The notes under the pieces: model-generated
Database searches by the model: none
What the model saw: only the letters and a program-made list of their open reading frames with translations
Told to the model about the DNA's origin: nothing
DNA from: Perkinsus chesapeaki
Taxonomy: Eukaryota; Perkinsozoa; Perkinsida; Perkinsidae
Direction of reading: 5' to 3'
Length of the DNA: 36,370 nt
Assembly (NCBI GenBank): GCA_013115145.1
Contig: JAAPAO010000362.1
Span: 1 to 36,370, forward strand
Shown: positions 19,501 through 32,565 of the stretch, piece after piece
Position numbering within the stretch: position 1 is the first letter of the stretch
Layout of the letters: the number at the start of each line of letters is the position of its first letter
Made by a program: the position numbers and the translations under genes

Positions 19501-20273
19501 GATTCCACGCTATGCTGATGCTAGTGGACATTAAGAGGAATGCTCCCTCGCCGAGGCAAGGACGCTACATACAACAAGACGCGGGAGATTGCCGCACCCC
19601 CACACCTACCACAAAGTCAGCGACTGAGCTGAAGAACAACTTTCCATCTCTCTGTACCACAGCCTGTAGGCCTTTACCAGATACCTAACATCCCCATAGG
19701 AATGAAATGTGCTAGAGCTGGAAGCTACCTCTGCTATATGAATAGATAACAAACTTCGCGATACAAGGGCGCAGGTCTGGAGGGCCAGTGTGAGGGCTTC
19801 TCTAGTTAGTAGGCCAGGAACCATGATTCGAAGCAGCTGAGAGAATGCAGTGAATAATAACGTCAAAGGTAGTTGAACACACCTTGGCCAATCTGAGCAG
19901 AAATATGGCATCAACTCCATGCTCCTTCCTCCTTGGTTTTGCCTGTTTATCATCTTTTAGCTCAACGCCAGACGCACCCTCCTCATTAGCCCGCTTCAAA
20001 TTACGATATAACAGCAGCACGCCTACTGCTGCGGCTACCGACAGGGCCTGTCGTAAGACATGCCATGAAGACCCGACCGCCGACCCGGCTTACTGAACCT
20101 CCTTTGGTTCTGGTGTACCGATTACTCAGCGTTCGTATAATATCGGCTAGTTTGGGTTTAGATACGCTCGATAGGTTATAAGCTGATAATGACGGGAGCA
20201 ACAACATTGTTAACAAATCTTCAAAGGCGAGTTCATCACATACAGGGTGCTGATGGTACAAGGAAATGATCAT
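16537..20273 (-). CDS. ABC half transporter, subfamily D (peroxisomal-type), multi-exon
   Basis: ABCD proteins import very-long-chain fatty acyl-CoA or related substrates into peroxisomes as dimers. The N-terminal exons include [20 protein letters not shown] and [19 protein letters not shown], typical of ABCD. The EAA-like loop reads [15 protein letters not shown], and [16 protein letters not shown] follows before the nucleotide-binding domain. That domain has Walker [10 protein letters not shown], a Q-loop in [20 protein letters not shown] (GTLRDQ is an ABCD trait), signature LSGGERQR, Walker [11 protein letters not shown] and H-loop SIAHRPS. A C-terminal tail ends [10 protein letters not shown] and TAG at 16539-16537. 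The start is uncertain: ATG at 20273 or 20207 both fit. Peroxisomal location is inferred from the family only. Confidence 0.88.
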
Positions 20274-20544
20274 TCGATCAGATTCCTCAAATGTCACCAA
20301 CCACGCAGGTTCACTTCTAGCCTAACACTAATACGCTTACCACAGCAGGTAGCGTGGTAACTCTCAAGTTGGTCTTAACAGCCCGATTCGGAGCCTGATT
20401 ATCGAAGCACCCGAGCCCCCATCCAATATTAATTGAAGCACCCAAAATGTTGCCTTGCTCTGTTAGTGTGAGTGAGATCACAAAAAAACCGGTGGTGGCT
20501 ATGGCCTTTGGAGTGGTTCTGAATCATCATTCTCATTATTATTA

Positions 20545-23492
20545 TCATTTCTTCTTCTTGCTCTCCACACTTCCATCTCCCTTCGTCTCCTCTGCAGTGC
20601 TATATCCCATATCATCTCGCTGACTCTAAACCATCAACAACAAGTCCAATGTGATTGAGCAACCCTACCTTACCGAAGGCACACCTTCCTCCTCCATTTT
20701 CTGTATTAAGTTGATACATAAGTTCTCAACATCATTATACTTGTTAATGGCCGACTTCTCCTCAGCTAGGGCGATATTATGCTAATACAGGCAATAAGGA
20801 GGATCAGCCATCACAGCTACATCATTACTACTACCTTGGAGTCCCCTTCAGATGTGGCCACTTTAGAGGTAGCCTTGGCCAGAGATCTCCCTAGTGAAGC
20901 ATACTCCTCACAGGTAGCTACGACACGTTTGGCCAAATCTTCATCAGTGAATCTGCCCGACCATCGATGCTACCCTCACCGCTAGCAGACGACTTACTTC
21001 CTCTTCCCCTCCGGGGCGTCCATCCCCATAGCCTTTTTCATTTTACCACACAATGACTCCGCGGTGCTCGTCTGCTTTGTCACAGCCTGACACAGCGATA
21101 AACCGTTCAAGATGGATTGTAATGAAGCTTACCTTGTCAAGCTTGTAAACCGGGCCAGTGGCTTTACCCATCATCTTTTCATTAGCATGACAGAGATCCT
21201 CGAACAAATCGGCAACCTTGAGGGAGACAGAGTAGTCCCAGGCTTGAGAGTCTATCTTAGATGCCTAAAGTAACCAACACCGATATCCGACCAAGTAAGC
21301 TTTGCGAGTATTACCTCAGCCTTGCCGGTGACGATTCTCAAGCTAACTCTGTTGAAAATAATATAAGCCAGGAAAAGGGCAAAAATGTAAATAATAAGGA
21401 GAGCGGGTTTATCCAACACACCCATTCCGGAGGGCATCTTATAAGATATCTAACACCACCACCACCGAGCAGCATAGTACGTGCAACAGGTACAAAGCAG
21501 GTATCACCTGTATCTTGGTATTGAGCGCATTTCGCTCAGGTACAATGATTCCAGCTGATGTTAGCCGAATGAGCCTTCGTGGAGTAGTAAAGTCCAACCA
21601 AGAGTAGCGCCCCTCGGCGATGTAATCGAAGGTGCTGAGGCCTCTAGGGGAGTTGATATTAATATCGGACGCTCCAGCTGGCAGGACAATCTAACACCGA
21701 TCTACATTCCGACACGTGCATCGTTATGTTCCGGTTACCTCGATTTCTTGCTCCTGCGTAAAAACCTTCACAAAAGGTTGATTGAAGGCAACACTTAGCA
21801 CGTACTGATGAGGGTCGCTCGAGGACACCTGTGTCATTGCTCTTATGCATCCTAGAGATACTACCAATAATACCTGTAAAGTGGTCTTTGATGGAAGGTC
21901 GTAGGAAAACTCGAAATCGTCCTTCCAGCCACCAAGCATCGGGAACCTATACGAGCTAATACCATCCTATCCTAATACCACTGACTACCTTGGTGACAGC
22001 TCTACTGCGATGTACTTCTTACCTTCTCTACGGGCATGTGTAGCTGTGAAACACAGTACCAACAGTAACGTTTTAGTCTCCTATTACTCGATACATTCCC
22101 TATAGCATCCCTGTAATTGATGTTATGAGCTGATCGAGGCAAAACAGCTTGAATGCTCGCCAATGCTGAAGTGACCTTGTACGGATTCTCTCTGAAATAA
22201 CAACAACATCCCTCTGAGCACTCTCTTGTTGCATCAATAGAAGAGTTGAAATGTTCCATGCTAGTAGAGTCAGAAAGTAGTAGCAGCGACCAACATTGGA
22301 CTTCCACTCCTACAGAATGACTTTACTACCCTTCAGACCACTTGGAAATACTAAAAGGCGTTCTAGAGAACTCCCCTCCAAGCTTAGCTGCCTCATTAAC
22401 CAATTCATACTTGCCATTGATCGATACGCTACCTATTCAATACATCACCATCTTATATCACCTAACTAGTAACCATATTGCCTACCCCAGTGGGACACTT
22501 CGATAGACCTATAGACCTTGGCCAGATATGGTAGAGGGAATGGATGAGTAACATGTACATGAAGGAGCTCGGGTACAGCATTCCTAAAGGCAATGTACTG
22601 CCTCGGAGCATCCCTGTGAAGTGACCTACTCCTTGACAGGCGTAATATCGGTAAAGGGTCCAAAGGTAATGGTGCGTCCTTTAGTAACCGTACTATCCCC
22701 CTTAGGAGCAACTCGCCTAACACCAAGGATCTCCTTGTGCCGCTTCAAGACATTACTCAATCTTTTGCTCATTCAACAACCTCACAGTTGTGGTCTCCTT
22801 AGCTGTAGGATATGGAGATGACCAATAAAGAGTGTCGGCGTATCTACATCACACCAGGCTGAATCCTCCACATTACAACACCAGACTCACTCGACCATCT
22901 GCTCTTGCAACTCCAATATCTCCTCCGGTAAGGGCCTGTACATTCTGCCGAATATCATATCAACGTTGAGAGACGCCTTCCCTGCTCCAACGATAGGACA
23001 CGTAAAAAGTCTCCTCAACTACTACTATTGTTACTTTTCTTATCGGGGAAGGTAACCGCCAAGTACCGGTATCCCTCATCGACCCCCGAGTCCTCCACCT
23101 GAAGCTGTTCCCCAGACTCACTATCAGAGACCTACAGTAACTAATCCAATATAAGCTCATCCTCAACTGCCTACAGTGACGCTTCCTAGTCCCTCGAAAA
23201 AGGTCAAAGCGTGCTTCCCCAATGGCACAGCAGGCACTCGAAGATATGCGTAGGGCATTGGTCCGGTGCACCGAGAGCAGTCCATATCAACATTCACAGT
23301 CACCTTTACAGTGTTCTGCTGGAGAGACTAACAAGATATGAATGCGTGCAATTGAGATTGGTGCGTATGTGACCCTACTATCTCTCTTGAGACTTGAGTG
23401 TTCTGCCAGTCCCCAATCATCACAAAGCCTATCACACGTCCATAGGAAAGGACCGTGCCAAGCAGCCACAGCTTCTCAAAAAAAGTTGCCAT
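20545..23492 (-). CDS. RPN1: ribophorin I, oligosaccharyltransferase subunit 1 (OST1/RPN1), multi-exon
   Basis: Ribophorin I is an ER membrane subunit of the oligosaccharyltransferase that N-glycosylates nascent proteins. The first exon reads MATFFEKLWLLGTVLSYG, a signal-peptide-like start, followed by NTQVSREI. Diagnostic segments follow: VPELLHVHVTHPFPLPYLA, IEVSHWGRQYG, NYRDAIGNVSS, GGWKDDFEFSYDLPS and a membrane helix within LLIIYIFALFLAYIIF. The C-terminal coiled part includes DEDLAKRVVATCEEYASL and LAEEKSAINKYNDVENLC. The gene ends with VESKKKK and TGA at 20547-20545; the terminal lysines resemble a di-lysine ER-retrieval signal. Exons are separated by introns of roughly 40-60 nt. The start ATG at 23492 is only 99 bp from the end of the helicase gene. 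Confidence 0.88.
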
Positions 23493-23591
23493 ACCAATAA
23501 TGGGCAAAAAAGGGAAGCTATTATCAATACCACCATGCCAAGATCAAATCAACAAATATCAATTGACGACGTTGTTAGCTGGTAAACATAC

Positions 23592-26196
23592 TCAACCATT
23601 AGGAACCCCTCCTCCACCACCGATCCTTTGCCGAACATTACTCAGCAACTCCTCATATACACTACTGCCATGCCGCCGTTTACCCCCCGAAGCCTTCTTC
23701 TTGTCAACCTTATCCTCCTCTTCCAGGGCTTCCATCAATCCAGTTCTTAATGCCACAGGATCAACTCTATCCGTTAACGAATACACTCCCCTAAAATAAG
23801 TCCCTAACACATTTTCTTAATTTCCCAATACTTTGCTTCCCGTTTAAGGCAGACCTCCAACAATGACAGCTTTCCTTGATAGTCCTTTATATCATCATTA
23901 ACTGCCTTCATCTGCTCTAGCCTCTCCAATGGCACAGCATCCTCCTCCCGGAGCTATCAACGAACCCATACAGAACTCCACGCCAACTGGTAGTACCATT
24001 TCTTTAAAGTGCTTTACTTGTTTCGATACCAATATGGTAGTACTACAGCCATCCCTACCAGCGCGTCCAGCTCTGCCGCACCGGTGAATGTACCTTATTG
24101 AACCCCTCTTTCTATGAATGCCCCCCCTCAAGCCGCTGACCCTTGGACATTATTAGGAACATCATACTGTATAACATGATCCACTTCTCTAAAGTCCAGG
24201 CCTCTAGCTGCCACATCACTGCATACTAGTACCTATTCAATCAAAGGCGATGAAAGCCTCAACTTAGTGTATCTTGCCGGTAACACGACAACGCCACCCA
24301 ATAGTCATTCTGACCGCATGTACAAGTGCTCTCCAATGGCATCCGATTATCGTATGCCGGAATTATTCCTACACTTATTATACAAGAATTAGTAATACTC
24401 AAAAAACCATCATAACACCATATAAGAACGGTCTGCATGTATCGGTTAAACTGGTATACGTTAATAGATAGTTGCACTTTAAGGCACAACTTCAATGATA
24501 TTATAAATGGGTATATTAATAGATGCCCTTATCGCCGCAATTATCATCTACCAGTTATATAAATTTATTCACATTACCATATTAGCACTTCTACTGCAAC
24601 ATACATTGACAGTTATAACATATCAAGCTACCCAGATACCTTACATGGATCTTGCCAGTTCTGAAATCCTCCAACATTCGCACACGATGCTTCTGGTCTA
24701 AAGCTGCACTGAATTCCCTTATCTAACATATCGCCTCTGCTCTCCCTAGGAGGTGTGCTTTACTACTATTATATTATCAACTATCCTATCATCATCCTCT
24801 ACACATATCTGTAGTAGCCGTGCCAGTCTATGAGCGTGCTCTACTGAGCCACAGAACAGCATTGTGCGACTGGATGCCTCATCGGCCTCAGAAGGATAAA
24901 TCTCTTGGAGCAGCGAAAGCTAACATATCAATGCACTGAAGATCACAATCAAGTAAGCTGACCCTTACCAAAACACCCGGCTTCTTCTGCTCCGCTCGGG
25001 CTACGATGAACCTAAGATACTCCACACTCCCCATTTCGTGGCGCGCCGTAATGCTACCTATGTCGAAGATTCTCAGGAGTAGCGTGTGCTCCCGTTTGTG
25101 TGCTTATAAGAAAGAACGGCCTGTTCAATGCCAACTGGGCAAGCTTTTGAGGATTAGATGTCATAGTGGCCGAAAACAGCATCCGTTGGCATCGCGGCGA
25201 GGCCTCTTTCACTCGGCGAACCTGATCAGGCGGATTCGTCCATATTATAGTATTTGAGGTGGACCCGCCTTACCACTTCGACTGTCGCCTCTCTACTAGA
25301 ATTAAGTAACCTATCAGCCTCATCAAGGACAATCCACCGTATACCGTCTACTGGTATCCGCTCCCCGGTGAGTAGATCTAGGGCGCGTGACGGTGTTGCG
25401 ACCATTACGTCTGGGCCTGAGCCACCATTCACCCCGGTCTCCTTACCAAACGAGCTTACCAGCGCTACCCTGCTCCGCAAAGGTTTGAGCATGATACTGT
25501 CCCACTACACATTCCACTTTAAAATGGTCTTTTGTATTATTAGTAAAGTGATCTGCTACTTCCTTAACCTGTAAGGCTAAGTCTCTAGTAGGCGCCAATA
25601 CCAACGCTCGCAATGTTGTATAAACTCGACCAGATAGCAACTGAAATATCTGAGACAGAAAATCAATCAGGAGGATTAGCTACCAGCAATAGCCTACAGG
25701 GAGAAGATATCCCAAAGTCTTGCCTTGCCCGGTCGGTATAGCGACACATAGGTCACAATCATACCTTAGGTCATACTGTTTGTCTGTAGCACACTGTTTA
25801 GCTTACCTGCTCCCCATTGGTGTTCTCTCCCTACCCAATACGATAGGTAATACGGTAGCCTGTACTGGGAACAGTCGATTTATTCCCATACCCTTCAGAG
25901 CCTTCCGACAAGTTTTAGATAGGTGGAAATCAGAGACTGACGGGCAGTCTTTAGCACTGGACAAGTGAGAGCTCACCACCTACAACCGACCTCTACCTTC
26001 ACAGGATTCCCTCGACCATCAGTACATGATATCTTTTGGTCCAATCAGGCCCTTTAATTGGTTCATCTTTATCAGCTTCCACCACTGCCTGTTTAATAAC
26101 CTCCTCGGAATCCTTTTTAGTTTCCACATCAGGATTTAATGCCCTTCGGATTGCCGATAAGGCCTCCGTCATAGCCTCGGTGGACTTCACTGCCAT
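23592..26196 (-). CDS. DDX51: DEAD-box RNA helicase, DDX51/Dbp6-like, multi-exon
   Basis: Dbp6/DDX51 helicases act in early 60S ribosome assembly in the nucleolus. The N-terminus (MAVKSTEAMTEALSAIRRAL) is charged. After a 38-nt intron comes the Q-like motif INRLFPVQATVLP, then motif I AIPTGQGKT, Ia LAPTRDLALQ, a TPSRALDLL box, motif II VLDEADRLL, motif III FSATMTSNPQKLAQL, a motif IV region (TMLFCGSVEHAHRLARLLQ) and motif VI YIHRCGRAGRAGRDG. The NPQKLAQL segment after SAT and the FPVQ start favour DDX51/Dbp6 over other DEAD-box groups. A basic C-terminal region (KVDKKKASGGKRRHG) ends GGGGVPNG and TGA at 23594-23592. The gene starts 88 bp from the end of LSM7. Confidence 0.85.
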
Positions 26197-26284
26197 TCAC
26201 CAACAGAAACGAGGCCGATCTATCCAAGTAAGAATTTATACCACTACAACACTGCACCAACTATATGACGAAACGTTCGTGCGC

Positions 26285-26795
26285 TCAGTTGGAAGATTCC
26301 TCAGTAAAAGGATTGTCAATCTCAGCGACACCAGCCGCTGGACATACCAACACTACTGACGTCCCGCGGGCCACCATTAATCCTAATAAAGACACTAAGC
26401 CATATTGGTAGAGCGGATTTACCTAGAGGCCGTGTCTTCCCAGATAGTTTATAAGGGTCCTCTGGATCCCGTAGGTATTCGATACATTCATCAAGTACTA
26501 GATTAGGGACAGGATCATAGCCCTTCAATACACCGCAAACTGATAAGACAGTCCACGGCCACACAAGGGATCTACAGTACCTTCGCGGCCTCCGGTGAGT
26601 TTTACGGTAACCTTCTGGTTCATTAACCGTTCCAAATCGATAACAGAAGGCCTTATAGAACTACGACGGTGATCTCCTATACAATAAGAACAACCCATGT
26701 CCCTTAGTCAGTATTAACCCACTACTACCTCCACGGCCACCCTTCCCTTTACCACCACGATAGCCTCCTTTACCTTTACCGCGATGCTCGGACAT
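26285..26795 (-). CDS. LSM7: U6 snRNA-associated Sm-like protein LSm7, three introns
   Basis: LSm7 belongs to the LSm1-7 (mRNA decay) and LSm2-8 (U6 snRNP) rings. The protein begins with a Gly/Lys/Arg-rich leader (MSEHRGKGKGGYRGGKGKGG), longer than usual. The Sm fold follows: VIDLERLMNQKVTVKLTGG, then GVLKGYDPVPNLVLDECIEY (Sm1), and RDPEDPYKLS, a pattern specific to LSm7. Sm2 is VARGTSVVLVCPAAG, followed by the short end NPFTEESSN and TGA at 26287-26285. Introns of about 40 nt lie after the leader, after GGRE and after TRPLG. It is transcribed divergently from asparagine synthetase 193 bp away. Confidence 0.93.
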
Positions 26796-26988
26796 AATTA
26801 AAGGAGATCCTGAGGAACGCGTATCCACTTCCTGTTTGTTATGGACCTGCGTCAAATGGGAAATGCGTTGAGGGATTGCAAGATTGCAAGACTTGATAAG
26901 TTTCCATGCCTTCCGGTGATTTATCTATCACCCTGTAGCTTGCGGCTAAGTAGTATAATAAGTTGTCTTTTTGTAGCCTTAGCTTACC
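26796..26988. promoter_or_regulatory. divergent intergenic region between LSM7 and ASNS
   Basis: The 193 bp between the two start codons must contain both promoters and 5' UTRs. I recognise no TATA box or other motif with confidence. It is the main switch of transcription direction in the window, from the minus-strand cluster to the plus-strand cluster. Confidence 0.5.
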
Positions 26989-29264
26989 ATGTGTGGTATA
27001 TTGGCGGTATTCGGCCTCAAGGAGGATGCGGATGTCTTCCGACCTACTGGATTGCAGCTTTCAAGGTAAAGAAAAGATTCTCCAGAGGTTGGTTTGGCAC
27101 CCACGTGTCTTAGGCGTATCCGACACAGAGGACCTGATTGGAGCTCTTGTTACTGTCATAAGGATGTTTTTATTGCCCATGAGCGTCTAGCTATTGTCGA
27201 TGTTGAATCTGGTGCCCAACCATTATATAACAAGGATCACACCACGGTAGGGCATGTGGGTATTGGGAGGGGATTATGGAAAGGATAGGTACTCGCTGTT
27301 AACGGTGAGATTTATAACTATCAGCCTATTAGAGAGCAGCTCATTAAAGAGGGCTTCGAATTCTCTAGTGGAAGTGATTGTGAGGTTATTCTTCACATGT
27401 AAGCGGCGATTGTGTAGAATGCACACTTCAACCTGGGATATGCCAGGTATGACCGTGGCGATTCTATGGAGGATCTCCTTAACCAGTTGCGGGGTATGTT
27501 CGCTTTTGTCATCTATGACGCTACCAGCGGTCGATACGTAGCTGCTAGGGATCATGTAAGTTCCGCTTGTCACAGTAGATATAATGAGCCCACTTAGATC
27601 GGTATCATTCCTCTTTATATTGGATGGGGACCTGATGGAACTGTCTTCTTCGCCAGTGAAATGAAGGCTATCTGTGACCAATGCACTAACTACATGCAGT
27701 TCCCTCCTGGACACTACTACGATTCCACCAAGCATGGTGTTCGTAAGTTTGAGAGATGGTACAACCCTTCGTGGAGGCTCGAGATCCCCACTCAACAACC
27801 AACTCCAGAGGAGCTCCGCGACGCTCTAGTAAAGTCTGTCGAGTCTCATATGATGGCCGATGTTCCCTATGGTGTCCTTCTATCTGGTGGATTGGACTCA
27901 AGTCTTGTCGCTAGTATCGCCTCTCGTATCCGTATGAGACAGGCCTGTGGAGATGACGAGGATTATTGCCGCAAACTGAGGAAGTCTGGCAAGCTACCTC
28001 AGATTGCCCGTCTAAGGTAAGCCCACATCTCTACTAAAGGGTTATAAATTATCAGGTCCTACTGTGTTGGGCTGGAGGGCTCCCCTGACGTTAAGGCCGC
28101 CAGAGAGGTTGCTCAATTCCTTGGCACACATCACAGAGAGTTCACTTTCACTCTACAGGTTAGCTCTTTACCGTTGGTAATGTAGTAGTGATGCAGTCCC
28201 TTTAGGATGGTATTGATGCCCTTGAAGATGTTATCTATCATTTAGAAACCTTCGATGTCACAACTGTCCGTGCCTCTACTCCTATGTATCTAATGACCAG
28301 GCTTATTAAGGCCACTGGTAAGCATTACATAACACCTTTGTCACTTCATACCCCCATTGAACAGGTGTTAAGATGGTCCTCAGTGGCGAGGGTGCTGATG
28401 AGGTCTTCGGAGGTTACCTTTATTTCCACAAGGCCCCCAATCCGAAGGAGTTCCATGAAGAGTGTGTCAGGAAGATCGATCAACTTTACATGTTTGATTG
28501 CCTAAGAGCCAACAAGTCCATGTGCTCCTTCGGTGTTGAGGCTCGCGTACCTTTCCTTGATCGTGAGTTCCTGGAAGTTGCCATGAACATCGATCCCGAG
28601 CTCAAGATGGTCGGTCGTGGTGGCCGTAAAATGGAGAAGCACATCCTGAGGTTAGCTGATCGTTGGTGGGTTAGTATATAGTCATGTCCTGCTGTCAGAG
28701 CTGCCTTTGATACCCCTGAGGACCCCTACCTGCCCGATTCAGTATTATGGAGGCAGAAAGAGCAATTCTCTGATGGTGTTGGATATGGTTGGATTGATAG
28801 GCTTAGAGATTATGCTGAGGAGAAGGTCAGTGATGAGATGATGGATACTGCCGAGTAAGTATCTTTGGTCATGGCTCTAGAGGATCCGGTCAATGACTCC
28901 TCCTGCCCCTATGTACTTGCCGCCGCCCATTTAAATCCTGGTACCCGGACGCTTTGAGAATGATTACCGTATATTTGAAACCATCCCATTGGACAATCGT
29001 TGTTAACGCTCCATCACTTGTATTATCTTCTCCTTTAGGTTCCGCTATCCTGAGTCAACACCGCTTACCAAGGAGGCCTACCTTTACAGGCAGATTTTTG
29101 AGAAGCATTTCCCTCAAGCTTGCGCCGTGAAGACAGTCCCCTATGGCCCCTCAATTGCCTGTTCAACTGGTGCTGCCATGAAATGGGATAAATCCTTCAT
29201 GCAACACGATGACCCTAGCGGCAGGGCTATGGTGAATGTTCATGTTGATGGTTACAAAGATTAG
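26989..29264 (+). CDS. ASNS: asparagine synthetase (glutamine-hydrolysing), ten exons
   Basis: Makes asparagine from aspartate, glutamine and ATP. The N-terminal glutaminase domain begins [10 protein letters not shown] with the catalytic Cys2, then [28 protein letters not shown] and [15 protein letters not shown]. The synthetase domain has the PP-loop [17 protein letters not shown] and later [18 protein letters not shown] and [20 protein letters not shown]. It ends [14 protein letters not shown] and TAG at 29262-29264. Nine GT-AG introns restore the frame: 27066-27113, 27247-27288, 27399-27446, 27556-27597, 28017-28055, 28159-28205, 28318-28364, 28651-28681 (31 nt) and 28855-29038 (184 nt). 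All family landmarks are present, so it looks fully functional. It is the best-supported gene model here and calibrates intron size. Confidence 0.97.
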
Positions 29265-29439
29265 TCATATTACGTTACTCGTAGTAATACTACTTATCAC
29301 CTGTCGACAACGACGACAGAGATCATTTCTCCGTAAAAGAGTTCATCAATAACTTACAATGGCCTTGCGTTATCAGTTTAGCCGCGGCGGCAGTGAGCAA
29401 AGAAAGTGGAGCAGTTTTTAGCCTAGATCTGTACGGAGA

Positions 29440-32400
29440 TGTCCGGGTCTACGGCAAATGTTGCCGAGCAATTCTATCAGATAGACCGGTCTTTCAAGGA
29501 TGAGGCCTATCATGAGGCTGCTAAGACAGCAAGGCAAAGTACTAATAAAAGGGCTGAGTAGAGGTTATTGTGTTGTTTAGTTATTAACAAGCAACCAGAT
29601 AATGTACAGGCTATTATGTGTTACTTGTAAGATTGGGGGCCAGAAGGGGAGTTCATGGAGGGGCTTAAGCAGGTATAGTCAAATACAGCTATCACAATGG
29701 AAGACATGCTTTAACTTCATCGATACCAAGGTGAAGGATGCCCTTGAAAAATGTAAGGCGTCAGTCTAAGGGCATCTGTGTTGTGGCAGCAGTTTAAGTG
29801 GCAGGCACTACTGAAGAGCGTGCTACTCTGAGCTACTATAAGGCCTATTGTTTATATAGACTGAATAGGGAAAAGGTAATATAGGTTGAGTAACGCTGCT
29901 GGGTGCTGCTGCATTTACAGTGTACAGGAGTGCTTGGATGAGATTAAAGCTAATGGTGATGGTTCTGAGAAATGGCAGGTGCTGGAAGCTCAATGTCGCT
30001 ATAGACTGCATCAGTAAGCCACAGTCTGATCGCCCTGTCTAGGAGACCTCATGTCCATCGAGCCCAATTCGGCTTAGAGGGTGCTGCGGCCTATTCAGAC
30101 TGTCTATTATCGTCGTCGTTTTATCGGATACTTCTTTGGAAGTTGAATTGTGACTAGGTACTCCCAAACCAGTGAGCTCTACAGTCAGCTCCTGAAGGAT
30201 GCTAAGGCCAATGGAGGAGACTCCGAAGCGTCATTGCTTCTTACGGTACATAAGCTAATATCATTCCGATGGCACCATGCACCATTTTAGGTAAACCTCC
30301 TCGCCAGTTACGTCTCGGCTGACACCAATCCCAAAGAGCTCGATGATCTTCTTGAACGCCTTGCCGACCCCGAAGATGCTTACGAGGTTAGCTTCCAGGT
30401 TCCCATCTATAAGAAATTCTTTGTCTTGTAGTTAGCCTACAATCTGGCCTGTGCCTACCTCTCCAAGAAGGACTATGCTAAAGCCGAGCAAATGCTGGTA
30501 GTGACGTGAGTATCACTTTGCGCATCGTTGCCCACCTTTCAGACCCTGGCCTCCTCTCTATGTAAGGGTGAGCTTGGTACTGACGACGATGATACTGATC
30601 CAGAGTTAAACTGGATGAATGCTCAGCTAGGGTAAGCCGCCGTCAACCTCTATTTCACCTTGAGGCCGGCTTACATGTGTTACCTCAGATACCTTCGTCA
30701 ACTACAAGGTAGGAATGGAGATGCTACTGAGTAATGTTGCCGATGTTATCTGTAAAGATGTTATAGCGTCGCTTGTTTATAGAATATACGAGAAGATCAT
30801 GAGGCCAGTAGTCGGAGGAAGCAAGAACGACGTCACAGTTATGGCCACTGCCTGCAATAATCTTGGTACATGTGACAGAGATGAATTATTAGCAGCTCTC
30901 CATTTCAGTGACTCTGAAGCCTAAAGGCAGCTCGTTGTTTGATGCTTTGAAGAGGATAAGATTGGCTAGTAAAGCGGAGTCCTTGGAGAGCAAGTTAACG
31001 GCCACACAGCTGGAGACACTTGGACTTAACAAGAGCATTGTAACTGGAGCCGCTTCACGTTAACTTGTGTCGCAATATACTACTCAGGCTCTATCAAACC
31101 GCTCCAAGGTCGCTGAAGCCCGATCGGTCCTCACTCAGCTAGAACAGCAGTTGGGCGACGCCTTCAAAAGGAGTGGTGCCGCAGCTGTTGGTAAGGCTGT
31201 TACTCAGTATAGTAGTGGTGGAGATGGCAAGAAGGAAGCTGTAAGGCGGCAAATGGGAGCATATCTTAAGTATATAGGTTAACAGGTTAACACATTGAAG
31301 TCGTGGCTGGCTACTAATAGCGCCTCTGGTGATGCAACATTTGTGCGTTTGTCTCTGGCGGGCCTACTGGCAGAATCGTCAGCCACTCGATCAGAGGCAG
31401 CTACCATTCTGGCCGATCTAGGCCCCGAGGTGAGCTACAATTGGCTACTCGCGGCAATAGAGCGTAGCGTTTTCTCAGGTCAGTATGGGTCGCCCTGAGG
31501 CTGTAAGGCAGAGGTTTACTGCTCATACTGGAAGCACTGAGGAGGATAGAGATGCTTTGAAGAAGGAGGTTAATGAGGTAACCTAGTTAAAATGTTAGGT
31601 AATCTCGTAGGGCTATGTCAGGTCCTTAACTTCTGGCAAAAGCGATCATCAGGTGATGCTGCTGCGGTGCTAAGGTAGGCCTTAGGAACTAGATGCGGCT
31701 GTTAGTGCGAATAGATATGTTGCTGATGTGGCTACTCGTAATAAACTATACGACGAAGCTGCTAAGGCATGGGAGCTTTATAACAGTAAGGTCGGCGATA
31801 GCAGCTCAACTGAGGCTGTACAAGGGCTAGTAAGAATATACAATAGCCTAGTTCCATGGCTCATTTTGGACAGGTATCGGCCCTCTCGAGAGTTACCGCT
31901 CCTGCGCCGGAAAGCCTAGAGACTGCCACTATGATGGTGGAACGATTAGTGCAAAGGTGTGGCCTGTCTCATGTCTTGGTGCTTCAGCTCATTGCTCCTA
32001 ACAGGTCACCAGAAGCTGAGACGATCGAAGACGCCATTGATGATGTGGATCCAGAAGAGCTGGAGGAAATGGATGTGAGCGCAGGCAGCTGGAAGGTTGT
32101 GGCTTCGGCTCCGACGGCAGAGGGAGAAGAAATTGAGGTGAGGAGCTGCCACTTAGAAACTTTGGAGAGATGTCTTTCAGGTTAAAAAGCATCATCGTAA
32201 GCGTAAACCGCGCTATCCAAAGGGCTTCGATCCGGAGAACCCATCGGCCTTCCGTAAACCTGACCCAGAAAGGTAGCTACATTGAAGGATTATGTGGCGC
32301 AGTGACGGTTCACGTAGATGGCTTCCTAAGAATGAGCGCTCTGATTATCGTCGTAAGATGAAGAAGAAGCAGATGCAGCTTATGCGGGGCCCACAGGGTA

Positions 32401-32565
32401 GGAGTCAACTTGGCTTGTGAGGTGTGGCTAGTATTGGTTGCAGGTGTGGTCCCAGCGGAGGGCGAGAATGTGAAAACTGGTCCCAGTACTGCCCAACTCG
32501 AGGCTTCAACAGAAAGACAGACACAGCATCAAAAGAGACGGAAGAATCAGCGCAAACGCAAGTGA
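29440..32565 (+). CDS. SRP72: signal recognition particle subunit SRP72, many exons
   Basis: SRP72 pairs with SRP68 on 7S RNA and helps target secretory proteins to the ER. It starts at ATG 29440 (MSGSTANVAEQFYQIDRSFK) and has helical repeats of TPR type: INKQPDNVQAIMCYL, LDEIKANGDGSEKWQVLEAQ, ELYSQLLKDAKANGGDSEA, LAYNLACAYLSKKDYAKAEQ. The C-terminus is the diagnostic RNA-binding end: KRKPRYPKGFDPENPS and, across a 45-nt intron, PDPERWLPKNERSDYRRK, then a Lys-rich tail ending NQRKRK and TGA at 32563-32565. Introns are numerous and mostly 30-60 nt, so internal exon edges are approximate. It begins 175 bp after the ASNS stop on the same strand. Confidence 0.9.

Noticed and set aside
25033-25045. 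Third copy of the CGCGCCACGAAAT-type motif
   Set aside because: It lies in a helicase exon and is explained by coding sequence.
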